In this document: positions 11,610 to 22,552 of the stretch, piece after piece
Position numbering within the stretch: the first letter of the stretch is position 1
How the letters are laid out: each line of letters starts with the position of its first letter
DNA from: Zizania palustris
Lineage: Eukaryota; Streptophyta; Magnoliopsida; Poales; Poaceae
Reading direction: 5' to 3'
Length of the DNA stretch: 64,000 nucleotides
Assembly: GCA_019279435.1 (NCBI GenBank)
Contig: JAAALK010000289.1
Span: 32,493,067-32,557,066, forward strand
Notes under the pieces: model-generated
Told to the model about the DNA's origin: nothing
The model's input: only the letters and a program-made list of their open reading frames with translations
Databases searched by the model: none
Position numbers and translations under genes: made by a program

Positions 11610-12543
11610 AGCTCTGTGTTGTTACACTCTATAGATAATAAAACAATCAAGATAGGACTCTAATTATTTCACGTATTGTGTCATACAAAAATACGATTTG
11701 AGATTAAAATATATTGGAGGATTAAAAATATATACCTTGGGTCGAACGACATTAATGCTACCTATAGTGTGGGCCAATCCAACGGAGTACATAATGGTGT
11801 GGGTCGTCATCGGTGCATCTAGCAACCGCACTGCCGGTCAGCAGTTATGGCGAAGACGGCGGCGGTTGGGACTTGGGAGCAATAAGTGCGGAGCTCAGTG
11901 TCTGAAGTCCTTATATACTTATCATCAGTGGCGTTTATCCATATAAAGAAGTTATTAAAGGTGGCCTTAGGGTTTCGAATGATGCAATATAATAACACTC
12001 TTTAGTGACGGGTGGTACTACCAACCGTAACTAACGTGGTGCCCCATCTTCAGTGACAGAGTATCAACATAGACCGTCACTATAGAGACAACCTTTAGTG
12101 ATGGGTCACTGTATGATCCATCACTAAAGACTGTTTATATGGTAGTGACATACACAATCTCCTACCATGTAAAACTATTTTCTAATCAATCTATCATGTC
12201 CTTTTAATTCATAAACATGTCAGCACATATACACTTAGTATTCCGTAAATGCTTTGAGAATGCAGAAGCTAAAAAAGTACAGGTTTAAAAGACGCCGAAG
12301 AAAATTAAATATTCTATTTTACACTGTGTATTTATTCTAGAAGGCAATTGCTATCCTTCTATTCTTAGCTCTCACTTATGTAATTGACATCACATGGGAT
12401 CCCTTTAGAAGGCAACTGCAATTCACATAGACTGATTAGAGCTTGTAGACCACGAGAAACATAATCACATAAACATACAAACGATAGATTTTAGCTTGTA
12501 CGTCACAGAGAGGGATCATTTTCAGGTACCTCATTAGGCTTCA
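11610..12543. other. Non-coding, with a relic of a TIR transposon (11,998-12,150)
   Basis: I see no gene here. At 11,998-12,150 TTTAGTGACGGGT-type repeats occur in both orientations, including a short hairpin at about 12,091-12,130 (CTTTAGTGATGGGTCA with its complement). This pattern is typical of the subterminal repeats of another CACTA or MITE family. The rest, up to the TIR of CACTA element A, is unremarkable AT-rich DNA that probably includes the decayed 3' end of the Tat element. Confidence 0.45.
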
Positions 12544-12870
12544 CACTACTACAAAGCGACACTGTAGCGGCGGGCAAAATCGACCTATAGTGGCGGGCAT
12601 CCAGTCCGCCACTGCTCTAACGCCACTGCTATCGCTGGTTAGCAGTGGCGGTCAGAGCACCCGCCACCGCTGTGTCAACAGCAGTGGCGGGCGCGCTGAC
12701 CTCATCGCCCCGCCACTGCTATTATCAATATCAGTGGCGGGCAGATGATGTCAGCGCGCCCGCCACCACTATGTCAACAGCAGTGGCGGGCAGATGATGT
12801 CAGCACGCCCGCCACCACTATGTCAACAGCAGTAACGGGCAAGCTACCTCATCTGCCCGCCACTGCTGTG
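12544..12870. repeat. CACTA A terminal and subterminal repeat array (3' end)
   Basis: The TIR CACTACTACAAAG is followed by about ten alternating copies of AGCAGTGGCGGGC and its complement GCCCGCCACTGCT, several arranged as hairpins around TGATGTCAGC. In En/Spm-type elements such arrays bind the element's own DNA-binding protein and bring the ends together; that role here is inferred. The array ends next to a 40-bp CA-rich tandem repeat at 12,943-13,020. Confidence 0.85.
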
Positions 12871-13188
12871 TATAAGCCATAAAACAGAATGTTGTGATCC
12901 CACAAACCAAAACACAGAAATTATATGCTTCACACAGCCATCCACATACACAGCAGCAAAACATCCACATATCCACATACACAGCAGCAAAACATCCACA
13001 TATCCACATACACATCCACAACAACAACACATCAACACAACAACCATCAATCTCATCAATTTTCAAAAATTCACAATGTTTACATTCTTCCGGTTTATGT
13101 TTCACAATAAACATCCATCAACACAATTCATTGTTTCACAAATACATGCTCATGCGGTTTATGTTTTCTTGGAAGGCTAACTCATATC

Positions 13189-16100
13189 TTAATTGGTTCG
13201 CCTTTTCATTCTTCCGGCCCAATCATACAGAGTTGGATGCTTGGCCACTTCACTCTCAGGATCGAAAAATACTCCAAGCTCATGAAGAATCTCATGCATC
13301 GTGAAGCGGCACATCCTTGATACGATTTCGTACATTTGTGATTCAGAGAGTTGGCTCTTCTGGGCAACGGTTGATGGACCTGACGCCTGCATACGTAAAA
13401 TATAAGTACATACGCTGCAAGTTATATTAGATTAACACACAAGAAATCAACTTACTTCTTTAGTATCCTCAGATACTGTCTGCCCAAACTTTCCTAAGTT
13501 ATTGCTCATGAAATCACAAGTATAGTAGCCACAATGCACGGAACCAAGAGATTGTTTGTGACACTTCAAAATAGACAAAGTTAGAACGATATATAGTTTG
13601 GCTTTATCAATTGAATTAACAAATTTAAAAATATAATATTACCGGAAAGTTGGTTCTGATAAGCATTTCTTTTGGCCTCTGTGGATCATGTGGGCCACCT
13701 AACTTTTCCACGTAGTATCTATATGCACTCTGAATAACATTTAATATATCTTGATATTCTTTTTTGGGTTTGTCGAGCGAGTCGAGCACATAAACCCTTG
13801 AGCTTTTTGGGTATATCAGAAGTGCAATCCAATGATCACTATCGAAAGAAGTAATATATGATTATGTTAGTTTCATAATCGATAAAACGTGTTTAAGTGG
13901 ATATAGTGGGTATACTTACTTAAAGTTATATGCCCCACATATAATTTCTCTGTCCTTCCATTGATACATGCACCGCGCAATATACAACGCGGCACAACTC
14001 CTTTTGTTCTTCTTAAGTTTGTCTTCGTCTTTATTGAACATCTTTCTTTGAAATTTTTTCTTACCCGCAGTCCAATACTTGTTATCATTCTGGTTTAGTG
14101 TCGGGTTCAGCGCACTTTGGCTTATTAATGACGGGTTTAAGTACCCATACAATTTAGACTCGTCACCGCGTGAATTACAACTGCATATGTTATAAAACAA
14201 TAGTCAATATAAGACATTATTTATTTTTTCTTTGTATTGACAAAGTATAAAGTACTTACATGCACCAGAGCATCATGCTTGTGATGTCGGTTCGCTTCAG
14301 ACGAAACATCCGATGGAAGTCGTCGAAAAATAGTGCAAGCTTAAACTCTGGGCAGTTGAATATTTCTTGTGGAACCGTCAGTTCTATTTGTGTTACACCT
14401 AACGAAGACGCTTCGAGGTACCAGTCATGAAATGTTTTCATCGTCCAAGGCATACAATTAAGTACTCCTTGGGGTAATAATGGTTTGCCTGGTTCGTATT
14501 CGATATAATCCTCGTCTCCGTAGGTCCTCTTATCAACAGAAAGTGAGCCTGCATGCTTTTGTACTGGAGCCTTTATGGGAGCCGCTTCGGGCATAGAACG
14601 TGTTTGCCCCAAAGTATTAAAAAATTTATGCATCTCAGATTTCAGCGCAGAACACTGCCCAGCTTGAACAGTTATCTTGTGGATTGCTGGCTTTGGGCAT
14701 GCATCTTGTTTTTCAGGCTCGGCAGCAACTAGCACTGGCACTTGAGGATCAGCCGGAACTGGCACTTGAGGCTCAGTCGGAACTAGCACTGGCATTTGAT
14801 CTGGCTCTGGCACATTTGTGTTGGGCTCATCAGTGGGCTCAAGCACTGGCACTAGCTTTGTCACTTGAGGATCAGAAGTCACTTTCGATTCTATCACTTC
14901 TGCCACTTTATTGGGCACTGGCTCTTCCTCTGCCTTTTCCTCTATTTCACGCTCATCAACAGGTGATAATGATCCTATATTTTGCACATCCTGAGATGAA
15001 AGATATGTGGGGGATTGTGATGAGACAATAGGTGATTTACTCTGAGAACTTGTTTGCATTAATTTGATATCTCGGCTTGCCCATAGGACAAAGTTATTTA
15101 GAGCATCTCCGATTGTCTCAATCCCCTCATCAGGCATTGGAAGATCCAAGGGGTCATTAATAAATCTGTCGTTGGTGATCTCATTGACCTGAACCTTGGT
15201 ATAGTCAGCAGGAATAGGCCGATTGTGAAATAAATCCCCAGGCATAGCAATGCCTCGTGCAGCCTCTTGGGAATTCCCTTTGCGCCCTATCGGTACATGC
15301 AGGCTGCAGGGTGTGTCCTCTTTAATATAATTTACAGGAAATTTGTCTTGTACTGAGCCAACACTGCTTGGTACGTCGAGTCGTACCTCTGCACAATTAT
15401 TTGTCCAGCTGCAGCCTGCATTATGTTTGGATTCTCGTTAATAAATTCAAAAAAGTGTCGCTCCCACTCTGCACGGCGCTCTGCGGCATCGTCTGTGCGT
15501 GCTTGACGCTTCTTGTATGTGGCACCCTCCTGTTTCTTGAAAGTATTTTTCCAGGGTGCTATAGAAGAGACACCTCGGGTGCGCACTCGATGTTCCTCGT
15601 TTCCGAGAGCAGATGTAAGCTGGTCATTACATCCCTCGGGCTTGAACTTTCTAGTCTTCTCCAACTCAGCGATTTCCTGTGCTTTCTGGAATACTTCACT
15701 AGTCCGTGAGTCGGAGAGCATATATTGGCCCTCGGGTGTTTTTTTAGCTCGACCTAGGAGCCATCTCTTAGTGCGCTGATCAGCACCTGAAAACTGTTCA
15801 GGTAACCCAGCCGCACGGTCCTCCTCCTCCTTTTTACTCCACTCATCCTCCTTACCCTTATATCCACCTGGCCCAAGTTTATGGGGGAACTTATTCTTCT
15901 TATTAAGTTCTTTGAACATTATGCTCTCTTGTTTGGCTTCTTCGGAGCAATGCTGCATTTTGAATTCATTCCATTCATTTGGCATTATAAAGCCGTAGTC
16001 GTTGAGTGGCGACTCATCTTTCTGAAGGTATTGTGTGTTCAGTTTAGTCCTAAATGTACGGAGAGCCTTCCCGATAGTCTTCAATGTGGCAGCTTTAGCG

Positions 16101-16775
16101 TCTTCTAAGCGGTCTTCCGGGAATTTATAATGCGCTTTTATATGCTGCCACAATTCGTTCTTTGTAGCTTCAGGGACAATCTTCCAATTTTTCCAAACTA
16201 TCTTACATCGCTCCCTGGCGAGACATCCACAGTCGTTACGCCACTTCGCTGTGATTTCTTTTGGCTTCTTTGGAGCCCCATCAACATGCACTTCTTCAAC
16301 CTCATAGATAGCTGTATGTAGCTTGTTCTTCTCCCGTTTCCCTCTCCTCTTCGCATTTGCAGACGATGTTGTGGCAGCGGGCTCAACATCTGTTCGCTCA
16401 GCTGACTCAATAGTTGGGACAATAGTTGTTCTTTTCTCGACTTGGAATAATCGACGCTTGCTTCCTCGCTTTGGATGATCCTACGATGATAGACAATGTG
16501 AGCTTCAGGAATGTAATCCTCGGTTAGAAGCTGCTCTGACTTGTTACTAACGTAATAATTACCTCCGCTTGAGCTTCAGGAATGTAATCCTCATCGGCGT
16601 CTTCTCTCGTTCTCTTCTTCCTAGGCTCCATTGGATGTTCATTCTCCGGAGAGTGGTACGAAGATTCGCTATCGGAGGATCCTTCAGATGAACCCTCTTT
16701 ATTTGTTTTTGCGGGAGACTCGTAGATGAGCTCCTCGATGGAATGTCCTTCTTCCGCCATAGATAAACTATTCAT
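13189..16775 (-). pseudogene. CACTA second gene: PF03004 transposase-like domain fused to Ulp1 (C48) protease
   Basis: My six-exon model is 16,775-16,563; 16,480-14,260; 14,180-13,920; 13,838-13,643; 13,563-13,456; 13,386-13,189. All introns have GT-AG ends and the phases agree. Exon 1 is acidic (GSSEGSSDSESSYHS). Exon 2 holds the Plant_transposase (PF03004, Ptta/En/Spm) region at about 16,250-15,340 (EITAKWRNDCGCLAR, KNWKIVPEATKNELW, WLLGRAKKT) and then a Pro/Val/Glu-rich linker. Exons 3-5 hold a cysteine protease fold of the Ulp1/C48 class: His in NDHWIALLIY, Asp in VLDSLDKP, Gln in CHKQSLG and Cys in VHCGYYTCDF. A single base is missing near 15,335, so the frame reads KTNFL-stop, while the next frame continues with PVNYIKEDTPC. 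With that one break the gene is otherwise open. The Ulp1 part would cleave SUMO-like or polypeptide targets; its role in transposition is unknown. Confidence 0.8.
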
Positions 16776-16870
16776 ATTAAGAGGCTAATGTATCAGAATT
16801 TTGGTTATGCAAAAAAGGTCTGATGTCATATTAATCCTAAAGTTAGGATGTTGTGTTGTTTTCTCTCTCT

Positions 16871-18868
16871 AGTGTTGTTGAGGCCTCAGCATATTTTGTG
16901 TTGTTTTTCAAAATGTTCATGTCTGCCATGGAACCATGTTCACATCCATTCCCTGTCAGCAACACGAGAAAGAAGAAGCTGTTGACAGGAATGGATGTGT
17001 CACATGGTTTGATGACATACATGAGATAACTCAATAACAATTTGCATCATAGGCCCCTAAAAGGAATTGTGGAATCTAATGTTGGCCTTCAGCCGGATGA
17101 ACATGACGATTAGTATATAGTAGCCTTAGAAATAATAGCAGTAGTAAACTGATCACAGTGTTGTTTAGGCCTCAGCATATTTTGTGTAGCTTTTCAAAAT
17201 GTTCATGGCTGCCATGGAACCATGAGCACATCCATTCCCTGTCAGCAACACGAGAAAGAAGAAATTGTTGACAGGAATGGATGTGTCTCATGGCTTGATG
17301 ACATACATGAGATAACTAAATAACAATTTGCATCATAGGCCTCTAAAAGGAATTGCAGAGTCTAATGTTGGCCTTCAGCCAGATGCATGAACTTGAGGAT
17401 TAGTATATAGTAGCCTTAGAAATAATAGCGGTAGTAAACTGGTCACAGTGTTGTTTAGGCCTCAGCATATTTTGTGTAGCTTTTCAAAATGTTCATGGCT
17501 GCCATGGAACCGTGAGCACGCCCATTCCCTGTCAGCAACACGAGAAAGAAGTTGTTGATAGGAATGGACGTTTCACACGGCTTGATGACATACATGAGAT
17601 AACTCAATAACAATTTGCATCATAGGCCTCTAAAAGGAATTGCAGAATCTAATATTGGTCTTCAACCGGATGCATGAACTTGAGGATTAGTATATAGTAG
17701 CCTTAGAAATAATAGCAGTAGTAAACTGAACACAATGTTGTTTAGGCCTCAGCATATTTTGTGTAGCTTTTCAAAATGTTCATGGCTGCCATGGAACCGT
17801 GAGCACGCCCATTCCCTGTCAGCAACACGAGAAAGAAGTTGTTGACAGGAATGGACGTTTCACACGGCTTGATGACATACATGAGATAACTCAATAACAA
17901 TTTGCATCATAGGCCTCTAAAAGGAATTGCAGAATCTAATATTGGTCTTCAACCGGATGCATGAACTTGAGGATTAGTATATAGTAGCCTTAGAAATAAT
18001 AGCGGTAGTAAACTGAACACAATGTTGTTGAGGCCTCAGCATATTTTGTGTAGCTTTTCAAAATGTTCATGGCTGCCATGGAACCGTGAGCACGCCCATT
18101 CCCTGTCAGCAACACGAGAAAAAAGTTGTTGATAGGAATGGACGTTTCACACGGCTTGATGACATACATGAGATAACTCAAGTACTATTTGCATCATAGG
18201 CCTCTAAAATGAATTGCAGAATCTAATGTTGGTTTTCAACCGGATGCATGAACTTGAGGATTAGTATATAGTAGCCTTAGAAATAATAGTAGTAGTAAAC
18301 TGATCACAATGTCGTTGAGGCCTCAGCATATTTTGTTGCCATGGAACATTAGAGGGAAAAACAACACAAAATATGCTGAGGTATCAACAAAACTAAAGAG
18401 AGAGAACAACACAATCTCCTAGCTTGAGAATTAATATAGTGGCTTCGGAAGTAATAGCTGACTACTGTAGCCAAGAAAAGTTTTCATACATTTCCCACCT
18501 TTGACACTGTGATCAGTTTACTACTGTAGCCTCAGAAGTAATAGCAGTAGTAAACTGATCACAGTGTCAAAGGTGGAAAATGTATGAACACTCTTCTTGG
18601 CTACAGTAGTGAGCTATTACTTCTGAAGCTACTATATTAATCCTCAAGTTAGGAGATTGTGTTGTTCTCTCTCTCTTGTGTTGTTGAGGCCTCAGCATAT
18701 TTTGTGTTGTTTTTCAAATATGTTCATGGCTGCCATGGAACCGTGAGCACATCCATTCCCTGTCAGCAACACGAGAAAGAAGAAGTTGTTGACCGGAATG
18801 GATGTGTCCCACGGCTTGATGACATACATGAGATAACTCAATTACTATTTGCATCATAGGCCTCTAAA
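16871..18868. repeat. 289-bp tandem repeat array inside CACTA A
   Basis: Units begin with (G)TTGTT(T/G)AGGCCTCAGCATA at about 16,871, 17,159, 17,449, 17,737 and 18,023. A truncated unit lies at 18,311 and a diverged partial unit at 18,681-18,868. Period is 286-291 bp and identity is visibly above 90 percent between the middle units. Each full unit contains CCATTCCCTGTCAGCAAC, a 11-14-nt loop and a complementary GTTGTTGACAGGAATGG, giving a stable hairpin. The array lies between the promoter module at 20.27 kb and the start codon at 16,775, so it would be transcribed as leader or intron. Confidence 0.9.
18357..18714. repeat. Long inverted repeat (about 170-bp arms, 17-nt loop)
   Basis: The left arm (18,357-18,527) is the reverse complement, with scattered mismatches, of the right arm (18,545-18,714). 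The innermost pairing is CAGTTTACTACTG with CAGTAGTAAACTG. The arms contain part of the 289-bp repeat unit (CCTCAGCATATTTTGTGTTG) plus ACACTGTGATCAG sequence. If transcribed it would fold into a hairpin long enough to feed small-RNA processing; that is inference. Confidence 0.88.
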
Positions 18869-20261
18869 AGTTGTTCTAAAAAAGTGGTAATGTGGTATGC
18901 AATATTTCTCATGGCATAACTTAGATATAGAAGACTTCACTCAAGAACTAGAGGGGGGTGAATAGGCGCCTCGACAAAATTCTTTCGAATTAGATGGCCC
19001 TTTCAAAACACCCAACGCTCCTCCAAACTTAATCACAGATTTAGCTCCAATGAGTCAAATTAAAGAGTACATCACAAACTTGCTATTTAATCTTTATGTC
19101 TAATCAAGAAATAAGAATTTAAACAAACTTAATTATCTAAACACCTTGCAATGATTTCAAGGGTAGCCGAGGGTGGCGTGGGCTTTGGGAGCGACGTGCG
19201 GAGTTTGGCGGCGACGGCCTTCGGGGACGACGACGACGGGCTCCGAGGGCGGCGTGGGCTCCGGGAGCGGTGGCAATGGGCAGAGTTCGGCACACGGGAG
19301 TTAGTGAACACTCTTCAAATGAAGTAAACAAGCATATATATGTAATATTATTAAACCCCAAGTTTAAATCTTTTAAAATTTTAAGACCCGTAAAGTATAA
19401 TTATTTTAATGAATAAAAAACCTATGATTGATAACCAATCATTGGAGTTACACTCAGAATCACATTTTCCTGATGGGGATGCACCAACACTCACCAAAAT
19501 TACATGATAACCAATCATGGTTTATCTACTTCGATGGTTACTCATCCAAATATATAGCGCGTGAGAAAATAAAACTTCTCATAGAGGCAACCACATCCAA
19601 GACAACAAAAAATAACATGAATTTCTCCTAATATTAACAACCACCAGTACAGAACCAAACAATCAATCGCACAAATTACGCACATGAGCACCACAAGAGA
19701 TGAGATCATCTCTCTGCATGTATCCTCATCAAAACACTCAAACCACAACAACCCGTGATTTCATATATCCACACACACATACCAAGCACACATGAATCAC
19801 ATAATTACATATAATTGATGAACCACATTTTTACTAGGGAACAAAGGTACTCACCGGTAAGTATGAAGTGGAATGACGTCGGCAGTGTGCGCTCGGGGAC
19901 GGGGACGGCGGCGCGGGGTCCGGCGATAGCGACGTGGGCTCCGGTGGAGTTCGGGGCGACGACGGCAACGGGTTCCGAGGGTGGCGGCGCGGGCTCCAGG
20001 ACGGGGATGGCGGCGTGCGTCGAGGACGGGGACGGCAGCGACGAGGGGTCCGGGTACACCGACGCGGGCTCCGGTGATGGGCTTCAAGGACGACAGCGAT
20101 GGCTCCGAGGTGGCGGCGAGGGGTCCGGGGACACCAACGGCTCCGAGATGGCGGCGACGGGCTTCGGGGACGACAACGACGGGCTCTAATGGTGGCGGCG
20201 CGGGCACTGGGAGCGGCAATAACTGGCAGGAGAAGATTAGGGCTTAGGGTTTTAGACGCGG
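18869..20261. other. CACTA A leader region: LTR-type relic and GC-rich repeats
   Basis: At about 18,945-18,975 the string AGAGGGGGGTGAATAGG matches the polypurine-tract region known from SIRE/Maximus copia elements, suggesting a short relic. At 19,160-19,285 and 19,875-20,215 there are GC-rich imperfect repeats built on GGCTCCG(G/A)G and GGCGGCGACGGG. These stay open in several frames simply because of composition, and I do not call proteins. They lie immediately downstream (minus strand) of the TATA box at 20,271 and could be first exons. Confidence 0.45.
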
Positions 20262-20281
20262 GAGCGAAACTTTTATATAGG
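20235..20281 (-). promoter_or_regulatory. Promoter module 1 of CACTA A (TATA box and telo-box)
   Basis: On the minus strand CCTATATAAAAG (TATA at 20,271-20,279) is followed after about 25 nt by AAACCCTAAGCCC, a telo-box-type 5'-UTR element common in plant genes. Upstream lie the subterminal repeats at 20,287-20,530. It would drive the minus-strand transcript toward the PF03004-Ulp1 gene. The same arrangement recurs at 22,490-22,545. Confidence 0.6.
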
Positions 20282-20286
20282 TGGAT

Positions 20287-20530
20287 TAGCAGTGGCGGGC
20301 ACACGCTGATGTCATCCTGCCCGCCACTGATATTTATCGTAGTAGTGGCGGGCGAAGACATAGTAGTGGCGGGCCGCTGATGTCACCGACCGCCACTACT
20401 AGGGTTTAGTCTGGGCGAGTGGAAAAAAGTATAGTAGTGGCGGGCATATGCTGACGTCATCATGCCCGCCACTACTAAAAGGATAACGGTGGCGGGCTGG
20501 TGACGTCATCATGCCCGCCACTACTAATCC
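20287..20530. repeat. Internal copy of CACTA A subterminal palindromes
   Basis: Copies of AGTAGTGGCGGGC and its complement are arranged as hairpins whose loops hold TGACGTCA or TGATGTCA (near 20,310, 20,372, 20,452 and 20,501). The block ends with GTGGGGTTATCTAGCATACG, exactly as the block at 22,553-22,745 does, so a subterminal segment has been duplicated within the element. Confidence 0.85.
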
Positions 20531-20579
20531 GTTGGTGGGGTTATCTAGCATACGTTGCCACTCAAGTCGAGAAAGACTT

Positions 20580-20673
20580 AGTAGCGCAGTGGTGCGGGGG
20601 TTGCTTTGGTGCCATGCAGTTCGAGGTTCGAACCTTGCTGCCTGCAGGCGGTTTGAGGTTCGAACCTTGCTGC
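20580..20673 (+). repeat. tRNA-like (SINE-type) module with A box and two B boxes
   Basis: TAGCGCAGTGG at 20,582-20,592 fits the RNA polymerase III A-box consensus TRGCNNAGYGG. GGTTCGAACC at 20,625-20,634 and again at 20,657-20,666 fits the B box. The spacing of about 43 nt between A and first B is normal for tRNA-derived SINEs. The module is followed by the 174-bp repeats. No cloverleaf with acceptor stem is evident, so I do not call a tRNA gene. A second copy lies at 22,794-22,888 and a solitary A-box block at 21,402. Confidence 0.6.
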
Positions 20674-21370
20674 TAGCATCCAAACATTTTTTTTTACATT
20701 TTCATGACTTTTTTGTTCATGTTTAAATTCTAGTTTGAACTTGATTTTTTAACAATAAAAATACATCATAACTTATCTAATTGCAAAAACTGATATTTTT
20801 CTCCCTTAATTAGTTTACTGTTTTTATTTTCATTAAGTGTGTTTTTATTAGCATCCAAACATTTTTTTTACATTTTCATGACTTTTTTGTTCATGTTTAA
20901 ATTCTAGTTTGAACTTGATTTTTTAACAATAAAAATACATCATAACTCTTCTAATTGCAAAAACTGATATTTTTCTCCCTTAATTAGTTTACTGTTTTTA
21001 TTTTCATTAAGTGTGTTTTTATTAGCATCCAAACATTTTTTTTACATTTTCATGACTTTTTTGTTCATGTTTAAATTCTAGTTTGAACTTGATTTTTTAA
21101 CAATAAAAATACATCATAACTTATCTAATTGCAAAAACTGATATTTTTCTCCCTTAATTAGTTTACTGTTTTTATTTTCATTAAGTGTGTTTTTATTAGC
21201 ATCCAAACATTTTTTTTACATTTTCATGACTTTTTTGTTCATGTTTAAATTCTAGTTTGAACTTAATTTTTTAACAATAAAAATACATCATAACTTATCT
21301 AATTGCAAAAACTGATATTTTTCTCCCTTAATTAGTTTACTGTTTTTATTTTCATTAAGTGTGTTTTTAT
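20674..21370. repeat. Four tandem copies of a 174-bp AT-rich repeat
   Basis: Copies start at TAGCATCCAAACAT: 20,674, 20,849, 21,023 and 21,197 (unit 174-175 bp, ending TGTGTTTTTAT). The four are almost identical; I note only one to three differences per copy (for example CTTATCTAA versus CTCTTCTAA). A diverged single unit follows the second SINE-like module at 22,889-23,090. There is no coding potential. Confidence 0.95.
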
Positions 21371-21539
21371 TACATGTTGTTACTATATGATCGAGACTTT
21401 GTAGCGCGGTGGTGCGGGGGCTCGCTTGACATATCATGTTTATTTGAAAGCAAGTAAACAAACACAAGTCCAGGCTGGGGAAACCAGCTTACACATCGAA
21501 ACGCACTACTGGTCAAACCCAAATCGGCACAAACCCAAC

Positions 21540-22035
21540 CTATTTCTGGTTAAACAGATTAAAAGCCTCAACTTGCCAATCCTCAACCAAATCGGCATCA
21601 TCAGGCAGTCTGAACTGCTCTCCATGTTCCTGAACAAAAAAATACACGCGGCGGTGATAGTGAGAACAACTTATTATCAATGATTGAATTGGATGATAAA
21701 AATATAAAATTTGCATAAAAAGAGGATCTTGCCTCCTTCCTCCTCTTGCTGCCGCATTGCTCTACATGCTTCCCTTTTCCACCGCTAGCCTCGGCATGTT
21801 TCCCTCTACCACCGGTTGTCTCATCATTCTTCCCAACACTTACCCTATCTGGTTGCGGCGATCGCGAGTCGTCCTCCGAGTCGGAGTCCATTATGAGAAT
21901 CACTTTCTTCGCCAAACAACTGCAAACTATACCATCATGTACCTTATGTTTACCGCATTTGCAAACCTCACACACGCCACTTGATGTAGAGTCTGAGGAT
22001 CGACTGTTTGTTGGTTCAATCTTAGGAGGAGTCAT
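21540..22035 (-). CDS. Small two-exon CACTA-associated gene with GC-AG intron
   Basis: Exon 1 runs 22,035-21,733 from an ATG (MTPPKIEPTNS). The intron at 21,732-21,630 (103 nt) starts GCAAG after AAGGAG and ends TTTTTTGTTCAG. Exon 2 runs 21,629-21,540, phase 0, and ends with TAG. The predicted protein of about 130 residues has a Cys-rich cluster (CEVCKCGKHKVHDGIVCSC), an acidic stretch (DSDSEDDSRS) and a basic KRRKE before the splice, and ends acidic (LPDDADLVEDW). An AATAAA-like AATAAAC lies about 100 nt downstream. It sits between the two promoter modules and downstream of the one at 22.54 kb. I do not recognise the family; a DNA-binding accessory protein is possible because of the Cys/His cluster. 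An upstream ATG in frame at 22,065 is an alternative start. Confidence 0.5.
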
Positions 22036-22487
22036 CTGCATTTTTTTGTCACATTGATATAACATTAAAAAACCCTAAGCTAGTAATATTATAGTACACT
22101 AAAAAACATTATTGTTATAGTGGAAATTTTTTTTCTCAGAAATTTTTTATAGTACATTAAAAAAAATTATTGTTATAGTGGAAATTTTTTTCTCAGAAAT
22201 TTTTTACAGTAGATTAAAAAACATTATTGCTATAGTGCATTCTACTAGTAATATTATACTAAATTATATTACCACGCATAAATTAATATAACAATCCTCC
22301 ATCATTTTAACCCTAAGCTCGAATAAAATAAGACCAAAGATATAGGTTAATAATCATTTACTGATCGACTGGATGGCGGCGACGACGGGCGGCGCCGACG
22401 GGCTCCGAGGAAGGCGGCGACGGGCGGAGGGCAGCGGCGACGTGCTCCGGGACGTCGACGGCGGCGACGGGAGGAGGGGGGCGAGTT

Positions 22488-22545
22488 TAGGGTTTAGAAA
22501 ATGAAACTAGGTTTTCGGACGGCGGGAGTGGAAAGTATATATAGG
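22488..22545 (-). promoter_or_regulatory. Promoter module 2 of CACTA A (TATA box and telo-box)
   Basis: The minus strand reads CACCTATATATACTTTCC (TATA at 22,536-22,543), then TCTAAACCCTAAAC about 45 nt downstream, then GC-rich DNA with GGCGGCGACGGG repeats at 22,370-22,480. The layout copies that at 20.2 kb. It is placed to transcribe the two-exon gene at 21,540-22,035. Confidence 0.6.
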
Positions 22546-22552
22546 TGTCTTA

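Noticed and set aside
12818..13114. Cys/Trp-rich minus-strand frames and a His/Thr-rich plus-strand frame
   Set aside because: Produced by a CA-rich tandem repeat (CATCCACATACACAGCAGCAAAA); low complexity and inside the CACTA subterminal region.
16871..18868. CRISPR array
   Set aside because: Repeats are 289 bp and contiguous with no unique spacers, in a plant transposon; a tandem satellite-type array.
19834..20361. Arg/Pro-rich protein frames on both strands
   Set aside because: Composition-driven frames in GGCGGCGACGGG repeats; no consistent frame or homology.
20582..20666. tRNA gene
   Set aside because: A and B boxes fit, but there is no acceptor stem, no anticodon arm that folds, and the B box is duplicated; a SINE-like module is the better reading.
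21746..22057. Plus-strand frame opposite the two-exon gene
   Set aside because: Complement of a coding region with coherent splicing on the minus strand; no supporting signals of its own.
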